From: Cytophagales bacterium
Lineage (GTDB): Bacteria; Bacteroidota; Bacteroidia; Cytophagales; ES-bin-26
DNA length: 9,856 bases
Reading direction: 5' to 3'
Assembly (NCBI GenBank): GCA_014379925.1
Contig: JACMKY010000374.1
Location: 1-9,856, forward strand
The notes below the pieces were generated by a model that ran no database searches, had not been told where the DNA came from, and saw nothing but the letters and a program-made list of their open reading frames with translations. Positions 1 through 5,933 of the stretch are shown here, one piece after another. The translations under genes and the position numbers were made by a program. How positions within the stretch are numbered: position 1 is the stretch's first letter; each line of letters opens with the position of its first letter.

Positions 1-194
1 AGTTGCGCGGAATGGCCGGAAAAATGCGGGGACCGGTCGGCCATCTTTCCCGAACAGCAGGGCTTATCGCCCGTCAGCAACTCCTTCTTTCCACTCACCA
101 GGCACGAATGCTCCACCAAGCCGAAACCCGTGCTGGAAACGAACACCAGACTGGCCAGCAAATAGCAAAGCACCTTGTGGAAAACGGATTTCAT
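1..194 (-). CDS. Small exported HYC/CC-type cysteine protein, C-terminus cut by window edge
   Basis: The reading frame starts at ATG (192-194) and stays open for 64 codons to the left edge, so the C-terminus is missing. The product begins with a basic residue and a hydrophobic segment (about residues 7-25, ending ...SSTGFGL), which is a clear signal peptide. It is followed by an EHSC motif (residues 28-31), a CC pair (46-47) and a Ser/His-rich tail. This order resembles the small Bacteroidota family named for its conserved HYC, CC and PP motifs. The PP part would lie outside the window, so the assignment rests on the first two motifs and on recall of the family. Function is not established; paired Cys and His residues suggest metal binding or a disulfide in the periplasm, which is inference. 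An A-rich stretch with a T8 run on the coding strand and a 23-base imperfect palindrome (237-259) lie upstream. Confidence 0.72.
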   Translation of the reverse strand, partial: MKSVFHKVLCYLLASLVFVSSTGFGLVEHSCLVSGKKELLTGDKPCCSGKMADRSPHFSGHSAQ

Positions 195-236
195 TGTGCG
201 AAAATAACCAAAAAAAATGTTAGTTCGTTCTCGGCC

Positions 237-259
237 GCACCGCGAAATTTTCACGGTGC
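237..259. promoter_or_regulatory. 23-base near-perfect palindrome upstream of the exported cysteine protein
   Basis: Arms GCACCG and CGGTGC enclose a further GAAA/TTTC pairing with a single C/A mismatch, giving a dyad centred on base 248. It lies 43-65 bases before the start codon at 194 and about 100 bases past the csaA stop. It could be an operator for the cysteine protein or a hairpin ending csaA transcription. A U-rich run comes only about 20 bases after the hairpin on the minus strand, so a standard intrinsic terminator is unlikely. Confidence 0.4.
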
Positions 260-360
260 TTTGGAATAGCCAGCCGTTGGGTGTTGGCCACTGGCAATAC
301 GGATGGATGCATCAGACCGCGTGCTAGTTGCCAGGCAACCGTCGGCCACTGGCTGACGAC

Positions 361-693
361 TTACCCCAGCCGGCTTCCGTTGGGTACTTGGCTTTCGGGC
401 CCAATCAATACCACGTCCCCGCCGGCCAGAATGAAACCGGTTACCAGTACCTCCGACACGAAATTGGCCACGCGCTTGGGCGGGAGATTGGTCACGCATA
501 CCACCTGTCGGCCCACCAACGCCTCTTTCCGGTACAGCCGGGTGATTTGGGCGGAAGAAGACCGGATGCCGATTTCCTCGCCCAGGTCCACCCAAAGCTG
601 ATAAGCGGGTTTTTTGGCTTCGGTAAAGTCCTCCACCCGAACGATGGTCCCTGCCCGCAGTTCTACTTTTTCAAAATCTTCCCAGGCGATCAT
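361..693 (-). CDS. csaA: CsaA-type tRNA-binding protein
   Basis: The product is 110 residues long, the usual size of CsaA, a homodimeric OB-fold protein of the EMAP-II/Trbp111 type. CsaA binds tRNA and has been described as an export-related chaperone in Bacillus. The whole chain is one OB-fold domain. Recognisable family blocks are the N-terminal FEKVELRAGTI (residues 7-17), EAKKPAYQL (25-33), the S-S-A-Q-I-T block (46-51), VTNLPPKRVANF (67-78) and the C-terminal VPNGSRLG (103-110). The ATG at 691-693 is chosen because family members start just before this FEKV block. The frame is open further upstream to 762, but those extra 23 residues are low-complexity and overlap the terminator of the next gene. 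No promoter could be recognised, and no operon partner is close: the gene upstream on the same strand ends at 843 behind a terminator. Confidence 0.93.
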   Translation of the reverse strand: MIAWEDFEKVELRAGTIVRVEDFTEAKKPAYQLWVDLGEEIGIRSSSAQITRLYRKEALVGRQVVCVTNLPPKRVANFVSEVLVTGFILAGGDVVLIGPESQVPNGSRLG

Positions 694-694
694 G

Positions 695-845
695 GTTGAC
701 GGGTAGGTAGTTGATGGGTTGGCAGAGAAACCTGAATCCTTCCCGGCTGCGAGCAATGTCAAAAAGAAAAGTCCAAGCTAGGAAGAAAGCCCGGACTTTT
801 CGCGACATCCATTTTCCAACCGGGTGATTACCCATCAACCCGTCA
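695..845. repeat. Repeated GTTGAYGGGT motif flanking the terminator
   Basis: GTTGACGGGT (695-704) and GTTGATGGGT (710-719) are direct repeats five bases apart, next to the csaA start. The inverted copy ACCCATCAAC lies at 830-839 and overlaps a further partial copy (838-845) that includes the stop codon of the SPOR gene. Seen another way, 698-718 and 831-844 are complementary over 14 bases apart from a 7-base insertion (704-710). Together they bracket the terminator hairpin. No function is known; chance or a decayed duplication is possible. Confidence 0.4.
767..800 (-). terminator. Rho-independent terminator of the SPOR gene
   Basis: On the minus strand the transcript forms a 13-pair stem (arms 788-800 and 767-779) with an 8-base loop (780-787). 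Two of the pairs are G-U wobbles that replace a G-C core. The stem is followed by a U-rich run (UCUUUUUG). It lies 42 bases after the SPOR gene stop, in the right orientation. On the plus strand the same two positions become A/C mismatches, so the structure is markedly better for minus-strand transcripts. Confidence 0.8.
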
Positions 846-1451
846 GATTGCGCCTTCCAATACGTCTTTGATGTCCACGCGCTGGCCGTTCTTGTAGGCC
901 ACGATCCAGGCGTCTTTCACGCCCATTTCGCGCAGGTACTTCTTGAAGGTATCCGCTTCCCAATAGTCGCCGAAGTAGCCCAGCGTATATTTTTTCGTTC
1001 CATCCGCGTCTACGTCACCGCCGAAGTTGGGGTTATTATCAAGGTACTTGGCCAGATCGCGGTTGCGGAACGAGCCGATCTGCACTTTGTACACCACCCC
1101 TTTGGCACCGGCTTTCTTGGCGGCACTCCCGGTGCTGGTTACGTTGGAAGCTACTTCGTCGGCCGTCTTCTTCTTCAAGTCCTCCACCTGTCCCTTCAAT
1201 TGTCCCAGTTCGGTGTTTTTAGCGTTTATCTCGTTCTGGAAACCGCTGACCTTGCTGTTTATTTCGCTCATTTCAGCCCTGACGGTGGCATTTTCCTCGA
1301 CCAGCCTTTTGTACTCCATCGGGTCCAACGCGCTCATCTTCTTTTTCCATTCCTTTTCCAAGGCTTTTTCGTCCTTGGATTTTTTTTGGGCCGATGCGAT
1401 GGTCACCGACAAAACCATCAGCAAAAGAGCCAGTTGCAGCCTGAATTTCAT
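843..1451 (-). CDS. Exported coiled-coil protein with C-terminal SPOR-like domain
   Basis: The product has 202 residues. Residues 1-21 form a signal peptide with a hydrophobic core and an ASA cleavage site before QKK. Next comes a Lys-rich charged segment (22-42). A heptad-rich Glu/Lys/Asn coiled coil follows (about 48-97), then a short Ser/Thr/Ala linker. A SPOR-like fold spans about 118-190: its first strand VYKVQIGSFRNRDLA is followed by KKYTLGYFGDYWEADTFKKYLREMG and DAWIVAYKNGQRV. SPOR domains bind denuded septal peptidoglycan. Cytophagales homologues of this layout are often labelled Ezrin/radixin/moesin family because of the coiled coil, which should not be read as a true ERM relationship. 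The probable site of action is the periplasm or inner face of the outer membrane. ATG 1449-1451 is chosen because it puts the signal peptide at the N-terminus; the open frame extends upstream to 1541 without a sensible sequence. Confidence 0.85.
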   Translation of the reverse strand: MKFRLQLALLLMVLSVTIASAQKKSKDEKALEKEWKKKMSALDPMEYKRLVEENATVRAEMSEINSKVSGFQNEINAKNTELGQLKGQVEDLKKKTADEVASNVTSTGSAAKKAGAKGVVYKVQIGSFRNRDLAKYLDNNPNFGGDVDADGTKKYTLGYFGDYWEADTFKKYLREMGVKDAWIVAYKNGQRVDIKDVLEGAI

Positions 1452-1754
1452 ACACTTGGGGTTGTTTTTTGCTGAAATAAGCAAACCCGGCCCGCAAAAG
1501 CAAATCCGGCTCCGGCGGGAAATGTAAGAAACGCGCGGCAACCAAGCGGGTGGCCGGTTCCCGGCGCAATGACCGCCGTTTACTACGTAGGATGCCGTTG
1601 CCTTTGGATTAAACCCTGATCAATCCGACGAAAAATACCGGTAGTAGCTTTTGCCAGCCCTTGTTCAATGGGTGGCTCGGAAGTGCAACGATCAGTAGAC
1701 AACCCGTTGTCAATCAGAAAGAATACTTTCGGAATGTCGTCGATTCAGCCTTTT
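1452..1754. other. Intergenic stretch between fumC and the SPOR gene
   Basis: No gene or RNA gene could be recognised in these 303 bases. It holds the SPOR gene leader at one end and a 6-2-6 perfect inverted repeat (GACAAC CC GTTGTC, 1698-1711) about 45 bases after the fumC stop. That repeat is not followed by a U-run on either strand, so it is not a convincing terminator. Open frames across 1273-1569 are out-of-frame readings of the SPOR gene and have no family resemblance. Confidence 0.6.
1468..1485 (-). promoter_or_regulatory. Inverted repeat in the SPOR gene leader, possible weak promoter
   Basis: TTTGCT and AGCAAA are perfect 6-base arms separated by 6 bases, placed 17-34 bases before the start codon. 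On the minus strand the loop reads TATTTC, a partial -7 element (4 of 6 conserved bases). A TTTG lies 21 bases upstream, within the spacing used by Bacteroidota sigma factor. This is suggestive of a promoter with an overlapping operator but could be chance. Confidence 0.28.
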
Positions 1755-3149
1755 TCATTTTAATTCACCAATCATATCGCCCGGCACCACCCACGCGTCG
1801 AACTGTTCGCTGGTGAGCAAACCAAGCGCCACGGCGGCTTGTCTGAGCGAAGTTCCTTCCCTATGTGCTTTCTTGGCGATTTTCGCGGCATTCTCGTAGC
1901 CGATGTGGGGATTCAGCGCCGTCACCAGCATCAGCGAATTCTCCAGGTTACGTTCAATGACCTCCCGGTTGGGTTCGATGCCCACGGCGCAGTGCTGGTT
2001 GAAAGAATCGCTGGCATCGCCCAGCAGACGGGTGGCCATGAGAAAGTTGAAAATGATGACGGGTTTGAACACGTTGAGTTCGAAGTGGCCGTTCATCCCT
2101 CCCACCGTAATTGCCGCGTCATTGCCCACCACCTGGGCGCACACCATCGTAAGGGCTTCGCACTGGGTGGGGTTTACCTTGCCGGGCATGATCGAGGAAC
2201 CGGGTTCGTTTTCGGGGATCCGGATTTCACCGATGCCGGAGCGCGGTCCGGAAGAGAGCATGCGCACGTCGTTGGCGATCTTCATCAGGCTGACGGACAG
2301 TTGCTTGAGCGCCCCGGAAGCGCCTACCAAGGCATCGTGCGTAGCCAGCGACTCAAACTTGTTGGGAGCCGTCACGAAGGGATGCCCGGTCAGTTCGGCG
2401 ATCTTGTGGGCCACCAGCTCGGCGTATCCCTTGGGCGCGTTCAGGCCGGTGCCCACGGCCGTGCCGCCCAGCGCCAATTCCGACAAATGCGGCAGCGTGT
2501 TTTGCAGGGCACGGATGCCGTAATCCAGTTGGGCGACGTAACCCGAAAATTCCTGTCCCAGCGTCAGCGGGGTGGCGTCCATAAAGTGGGTGCGGCCGAT
2601 TTTAACGATGTCCCGAAAGGCTTCGGCTTTCTGGTGAAAGGTATCGCGGAGCTGGCGGATTTTCGGAATGGTGTGTTCCACCACGCTTTTGTAGGCGGCA
2701 ATGTGCATCGCCGTGGGAAACGTGTCGTTGGACGACTGCGATTTGTTCACGTCGTCGTTGGGATGAATTTTCCTGGTCGCGTCCATCAAATCCCCGCCCA
2801 ACACTACGTGCGCGCGGTTAGCGACCACTTCGTTAACGTTCATGTTGGATTGAGTGCCCGAGCCCGTTTGCCAGACCACCAAGGGAAACTGGTCGTCGAG
2901 CCCGCCCGCCAGCACTTCGTCGCATACCCGGCTGATGATGTCGGATTTCTCGCGGGGCAACACTCCCAGTTCGGCGTTGGCCAGTGCCGCTGCTTTCTTC
3001 AGAATGGCGAAAGCGGCAATGATTTCGGCGGGCATCCGGTGCCCGCCGATGGTGAAGTTTTCCTTGGAACGCTGGGTTTGCGCCCCCCAATACTTGTCAG
3101 CGGGCACTTTCACCTCGCCCATCGTGTCCTTTTCGATCCTGAAATCCAT
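1755..3149 (-). CDS. fumC: Fumarate hydratase, class II
   Basis: Class II fumarase is an iron-independent homotetramer that interconverts fumarate and (S)-malate in the cytosolic TCA cycle. The product has 464 residues, the usual length. Visible landmarks include TGSGTQSN (95-102), the SSND loop (139-142), GRTHFMD (185-191) with the activating His188, and the fumarase/aspartase signature GSSIMPGKVNPT (317-328) with catalytic Ser318. Both active-site residues fall at the same numbers as in the E. coli enzyme. The N-terminal EKDTMGEVKVPADKYWGAQTQRS segment and MPGKVNPTQ signature favour fumarase over aspartase or argininosuccinate lyase. ATG 3147-3149 is chosen by alignment with family N-termini; the frame is open to 3218 but the extra residues are unlike the family. 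The gene stands alone, divergent from the small membrane-protein gene. Confidence 0.97.
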   Translation of the reverse strand: MDFRIEKDTMGEVKVPADKYWGAQTQRSKENFTIGGHRMPAEIIAAFAILKKAAALANAELGVLPREKSDIISRVCDEVLAGGLDDQFPLVVWQTGSGTQSNMNVNEVVANRAHVVLGGDLMDATRKIHPNDDVNKSQSSNDTFPTAMHIAAYKSVVEHTIPKIRQLRDTFHQKAEAFRDIVKIGRTHFMDATPLTLGQEFSGYVAQLDYGIRALQNTLPHLSELALGGTAVGTGLNAPKGYAELVAHKIAELTGHPFVTAPNKFESLATHDALVGASGALKQLSVSLMKIANDVRMLSSGPRSGIGEIRIPENEPGSSIMPGKVNPTQCEALTMVCAQVVGNDAAITVGGMNGHFELNVFKPVIIFNFLMATRLLGDASDSFNQHCAVGIEPNREVIERNLENSLMLVTALNPHIGYENAAKIAKKAHREGTSLRQAAVALGLLTSEQFDAWVVPGDMIGELK

Positions 3150-3379
3150 TGGAGTTAGTTTTGTCGTATGCGAAGTAACGAAAGAGTATTCAATAAGAAA
3201 AATACACCGCTGGCACACAAATTGAGCCCATCTGCCGGTAGAAATAGTGTAATAACCAATTGTACTTTTATAAGAGTTTTCTTTTTAAAAAATGACGTAT
3301 CCACGCTGATCCGTTTTTTTGCGCTGCCAATTGACTAATGGAATAATTTAAAAAAGGCGAAATAAGGTATAATTCAGAT

Positions 3380-3399
3380 GTGAAGCAATAAAGCTTCAC
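3380..3399. repeat. Perfect 7-base inverted repeat with A-rich loop
   Basis: GTGAAGC and GCTTCAC enclose AATAAA; G-U pairs could extend the stem to ten in plus-strand RNA. Neither side has a U-run, so it is not an intrinsic terminator. It lies about 230 bases upstream of fumC and 208 upstream of the small gene. A TATAAT sequence is found 12 bases before it. It could be a protein-binding site or part of a decayed element; no role is assigned. Confidence 0.35.
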
Positions 3400-3431
3400 G
3401 TTGGGCAACTTTCGTTGATTTCCAGGAGCGT

Positions 3432-3444
3432 TTAACCGGGTTAA
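3432..3444. repeat. Short palindrome TTAACC-G-GGTTAA
   Basis: Six-base arms around a single central G. With one bulged T the pairing extends to CGTTAACC / GGTTAACG (3429-3446). It sits in the divergent intergenic region about 70 bases upstream of the -33 element at 3510. It would suit a dimeric repressor but is short enough to be chance. Confidence 0.28.
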
Positions 3445-3509
3445 CGAGCCAATTACTCAAGTTTGACGCGTATTCCTACGTGGTTTGAGGGTTTACTTAT
3501 GGGGTCCGA

Positions 3510-3541
3510 TTTGGATTCAGGAATGGAGGTGGGTAATTTTG
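3510..3541 (+). promoter_or_regulatory. Canonical Bacteroidota promoter for the 37-residue gene
   Basis: TTTG at 3510-3513 and TAATTTTG at 3534-3541 match the -33 (TTTG) and -7 (TAnnTTTG) elements exactly, with a 20-base spacer inside the known 19-21 range. Transcription would begin near 3546, giving a leader of about 60 bases rich in A and C, as is usual before Bacteroidota start codons. The only gene it can serve before the convergent nitrilase is the small membrane protein. Confidence 0.65.
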
Positions 3542-3607
3542 TCACCACGGAAACAAACCATTCGCTGTCTTAAATACAATTCACAAACAAGTTTAAACAA
3601 CAAACCG

Positions 3608-3721
3608 ATGCAAAAATATCTCAACCGCGAAAATATTGAAATTGTACTGGGTATTGTACTGGTTACTTTCCTGATCCAATTTGCCCGGCTCCTGATTCAT
3701 GCCCCTTACAAAATTATCTGA
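3608..3721 (+). CDS. 37-residue single-pass membrane protein, unknown function
   Basis: The peptide has a charged, polar N-terminus (MQKYLNRENIE), one hydrophobic helix (about residues 11-25, IVLGIVLVTFLIQFA) and a short tail with Arg, His, Lys and aromatic residues (RLLIHAPYKII). No known family is recognised. Support for a real gene comes from an exact -33/-7 promoter 67 bases upstream, an A/C-rich leader (ACAACAAACCG) directly before the ATG, and the compact membrane-protein composition. By the positive-inside rule the topology is ambiguous: two or three positive charges flank each side. The in-frame upstream extension has no ATG and was not used. It is convergent with the nitrilase gene, 55 bases apart, with no clear terminator between them. 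It could be a small subunit, a regulator of a membrane protein or a type I toxin-like peptide; nothing here decides. Confidence 0.6.
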   Translation: MQKYLNRENIEIVLGIVLVTFLIQFARLLIHAPYKII

Positions 3722-3776
3722 ACGCCGGCTACTACCTTCCCTACCAACCAGGGTTCTCCTTTTGGGGCGGGACACT

Positions 3777-4550
3777 TCAAGGAGTTGGCCATTCGAAGGC
3801 ATCGGCGTCCAGGTGGGCGGGGAATGACGAACGGAAAGCCACCAATGCTTCCTGGTCCAGGGTAAGGGTAAGCAGGGTTTCCGTCCCGGCACCGTCGGAC
3901 AAGACTTCTCCCTGGTAGTCGTACACCGCGGAGTCACCCGAATATCCCAGGTTCTTCCCGTCCGATCCCACCCGGTTAACGCCCGCTACGTAGGCAAGGT
4001 TTTCGATGGCGCGGGCGGGCAGCAGGGTCTTCCAGGCGTGGCGTCGGGCCCCGGGCCAGTTGGCCACGTAAATCAGTAGGTCATAGTCCGTGGGCGCGTT
4101 TCGGCTCCACACCGGGAAGCGCAGGTCATAGCAGACCAGCGGGCAGATGCGCCACCCTTTCCACTCCGTCACCAGGCGTCGGGTGCCCGCCGAAAAGGTG
4201 AGGTGTTCCCCGGCCAGACGAAACAGGTGGCGTTTGTCGTACGTTTCATAGCTTCCGTCGGGGCGCATCCAGACCAGGCGGTTGTAGTACTTTTCCCGTT
4301 CCCGAACCAAATAACTTCCCGTCACCACGGCACCGGTCTGTTGCGCCTGTTGCTTCATCCACTTGAAGGTATGCAGGTTCATCGGCTCCGCCACGGCAGC
4401 GTTCGTCGTAAATCCGGTGTTGAACATCTCGGGCAGGATAATCAGGTCCGTGGACTGGTCAATCCGCCAGATCTTTTCTTCCCACATCGCCAGGTTGGCC
4501 GGTACGTTTTCCCAGTGCAGGCTCGATTGGATCAGGGTGAGGGTGAGCAT
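3777..4550 (-). CDS. Omega-amidase, carbon-nitrogen hydrolase (YafV/Nit2 type)
   Basis: The product has 257 residues, the same size as E. coli YafV. The Glu-Lys-Cys triad of the nitrilase superfamily is visible: Glu41 in LILPEMFNTGF-like context, Lys106 in YDKRHLF, and Cys140 in ICPLVCYDLRFP, plus the supporting Glu115 in AGEHLTF. Omega-amidases hydrolyse alpha-ketoglutaramate (and alpha-ketosuccinamate) to the dicarboxylic acid and ammonia. The substrate assignment follows from close resemblance to YafV and from the neighbour: the aminotransferase gene ends only 6 bases upstream, so both are almost certainly on one mRNA. The aminotransferase can use glutamine as amino donor, making ketoglutaramate, which this enzyme would clear. 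The protein is cytosolic with no signal peptide. The start at 4548-4550 gives the typical family beginning (MLTLTLIQSSLHWEN). No anti-Shine-Dalgarno match precedes it. Confidence 0.9.
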   Translation of the reverse strand: MLTLTLIQSSLHWENVPANLAMWEEKIWRIDQSTDLIILPEMFNTGFTTNAAVAEPMNLHTFKWMKQQAQQTGAVVTGSYLVREREKYYNRLVWMRPDGSYETYDKRHLFRLAGEHLTFSAGTRRLVTEWKGWRICPLVCYDLRFPVWSRNAPTDYDLLIYVANWPGARRHAWKTLLPARAIENLAYVAGVNRVGSDGKNLGYSGDSAVYDYQGEVLSDGAGTETLLTLTLDQEALVAFRSSFPAHLDADAFEWPTP

Positions 4551-4556
4551 AGGAAG

Positions 4557-5726
4557 TTAGAAACGGCTGAGTCTTTCGGCGGCTTTCTCGATGGTTTCGT
4601 CCCGCTTGGCAAAGCAGAAGCGGATTACGCGGTGGTCGGTATGGTCGCGGTAAAAAACCGACACGGGAATGGCGGCTACGCCGGCCTCCCTGGTCAGCCG
4701 AACGGCAAAATCCACGTCCGACTCATTGCTGAGGTGATCAAAAGAAGCCAATTGGAAATAGGTACCGTAGCTGGGTAGTAGCCGAAAGGGGGTGGCCTTC
4801 ATGCATTCGCCGAAAGCACGGCGCTTGGCTTGGTAGAAGTCCGGCAAGTTTTGATAATGGGCCGGTTCTTTCAGGTATTCCGCCAGGGCGTATTGCACGG
4901 GCGTAAAATTCGAAAAAGTGAGGAACTGGTGTACTTTCCGGAATTCGGTCGTCAGCCAGGCGGGGGCCACGCAGTACCCGGTTTTCCAACCCGTGGTGTG
5001 GAATGTTTTGCCGAAGGAGGAAACTACCAGGCTGCGCGCCCGCAAGTCGGCATCCCCCAGGAGGCTCCGGTGTTGCTCGCCGTCGAAAACCAGGTGCTCG
5101 TACACCTCATCGCTCAGAACCAGCACGTTTGTGGCGCTGACGATGGCTTTGAGTTCCGCCAAATCTTCCGCGCGCAGGATGGCGCCCGTGGGGTTGTGCG
5201 GTGAGTTGAGGATAATTAGTCGGGTACGTTCGCTCACCGCCGCCTTCACTTCCGGCCAGTCAACCGAGTAGTCCGCGGGGCGGAGGGCAACGGGGACGGC
5301 TTTGCCGCCTTGCAATTCAATGGCGGGCAGGTAGCTGTCGTAACTAGGTTCCAGCACGATCACTTCGTCGCCGGGTCCCACCACGGCGGCCACGGCGGCG
5401 AACAGCGCTTCGGTGGCCCCGCAGGTGACCGTAATTTCGGTGACGGGATCGGGCGCGTGGCCATAGCAACGTTCCGTTTTCCCGGCAATCTGTTCGCGCA
5501 GGGCCATCAGTCCTTCCATGGGAGCGTACTGGTTATGGCCCGCCCGCATTGCCCGGCTCACCAGTTCTACCAATTCCTCCGAGCAGGGGAAATCCGGGAA
5601 GCCCTGCGCCAGGTTGATGGCCCCGCACTCGGCGGCCAAGCGCGACATCACCGTGAAAATGGTGGTGCCCACGTTCGGAAGCTTGGAAGCCGGGCGTTCA
5701 ATCCGTCTCAAGTCAGGCTCAACCAT
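4557..5726 (-). CDS. ybdL: Methionine (glutamine-dependent) aminotransferase, YbdL type
   Basis: A 389-residue fold-type I PLP enzyme very similar along its length to E. coli YbdL, which transaminates methionine and aromatic amino acids. Landmarks are the N-terminal SKLPNVGTTIFTVMS, LAQGFPDF (39-46), NQYAPMEG (65-72), the GATEAL phosphate-loop region (103-108), SPHNPTG (175-181) with cofactor-contacting Asn178, SDEVYEH (205-211) with Asp206, the Schiff-base Lys240 in SSFGKTFHTTGWK, and the carboxylate-binding Arg369 in IRFCFAK. In methionine salvage it aminates 4-methylthio-2-oxobutanoate, using glutamine and giving alpha-ketoglutaramate. Kynurenine/glutamine transaminase is the alternative family label. 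ATG 5724-5726 is chosen; it precedes the conserved SKLP segment by 13 residues and is followed directly by family-like sequence. It heads a two-gene unit with the omega-amidase. Confidence 0.93.
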   Translation of the reverse strand: MVEPDLRRIERPASKLPNVGTTIFTVMSRLAAECGAINLAQGFPDFPCSEELVELVSRAMRAGHNQYAPMEGLMALREQIAGKTERCYGHAPDPVTEITVTCGATEALFAAVAAVVGPGDEVIVLEPSYDSYLPAIELQGGKAVPVALRPADYSVDWPEVKAAVSERTRLIILNSPHNPTGAILRAEDLAELKAIVSATNVLVLSDEVYEHLVFDGEQHRSLLGDADLRARSLVVSSFGKTFHTTGWKTGYCVAPAWLTTEFRKVHQFLTFSNFTPVQYALAEYLKEPAHYQNLPDFYQAKRRAFGECMKATPFRLLPSYGTYFQLASFDHLSNESDVDFAVRLTREAGVAAIPVSVFYRDHTDHRVIRFCFAKRDETIEKAAERLSRF

Positions 5727-5751
5727 CCTTTTTGTTCGCTAACTTACTCTG

Positions 5752-5807
5752 CAACGGTACCTTGTATTCTCCCTGGTCAACAATTCCGGCAATTTACTCT
5801 CCGGAAT
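5752..5807 (-). promoter_or_regulatory. Aminotransferase leader: inverted repeat and possible weak promoter
   Basis: A perfect 7-base inverted repeat (ATTCCGG at 5783-5789, CCGGAAT at 5801-5807, 11-base loop) lies 57-81 bases before the aminotransferase start. Downstream of it on the minus strand, TACCGTTG (5759 to 5752) matches five of six -7 bases, with ATTG 21 bases upstream as a poor -33. The repeat would then lie just upstream of, and partly over, the -33. It could be an activator or repressor site for the methionine-salvage pair. No known riboswitch structure was recognised. Confidence 0.3.
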
Positions 5808-5933
5808 ATTTCGTACTGTTTCAGGATATTCGGCCTTTTATAACTCACGCACCGGCGTACGCCCGGATGGCTTTGTCACTGGGCAATTCCGTCGGCTGAA
5901 ATTAGGCGGATACCGAAGGTTATTCCTATCGAA

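Larger units (their letters stand above)
3150..3607. other. 458-base divergent intergenic region between fumC and the small membrane gene
   Basis: AT-rich DNA with no convincing gene on either strand. It must contain the fumC promoter, but no TTTG/TAnnTTTG pair with correct spacing is visible on the minus strand; the best single -7 match is TATTTTTC (3204 to 3197). It also contains A/T runs at 3280-3292 and 3346-3357, a perfect hairpin (3380-3399), a 13-base palindrome (3432-3444) and the plus-strand promoter at 3510-3541. A TTG-started in-frame extension of the small gene (from 3485) has no protein-like features and overlaps that promoter, so it was not called. Confidence 0.6.

Noticed and set aside
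286..353. Direct repeat GGCCACTGGC at 286-295 and 344-353
   Set aside because: Only 10 bases, two copies and no flanking similarity; likely chance, although it lies in a gap without genes.
694..762. Upstream extension of csaA to 762
   Set aside because: The added residues have no family counterpart and would overlap the preceding terminator's U-rich side; the ATG at 693 matches the standard N-terminus.
1452..1754. tRNA or small RNA gene in the fumC-SPOR gap
   Set aside because: No T-loop GGTTCRA-like sequence with matching acceptor and anticodon stems was found.
1839..3158. 439-codon open frame on the plus strand antisense to fumC
   Set aside because: It is the complement-strand shadow of fumC, which has all fumarase motifs. 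The translated product shows no family features and its length results from codon bias of the real gene.
3368..3373. TATAAT as a sigma-70 -10 box
   Set aside because: Bacteroidota primary sigma factor uses TAnnTTTG at -7, and no proper upstream element lies at the right distance here.
4203..5843. Plus-strand open frames (191, 124, 117 and 177 codons) opposite the aminotransferase and nitrilase
   Set aside because: They overlap two well-identified genes in antisense; their products are rich in Gly, Arg and His as expected for shadows in moderately GC-rich coding DNA.
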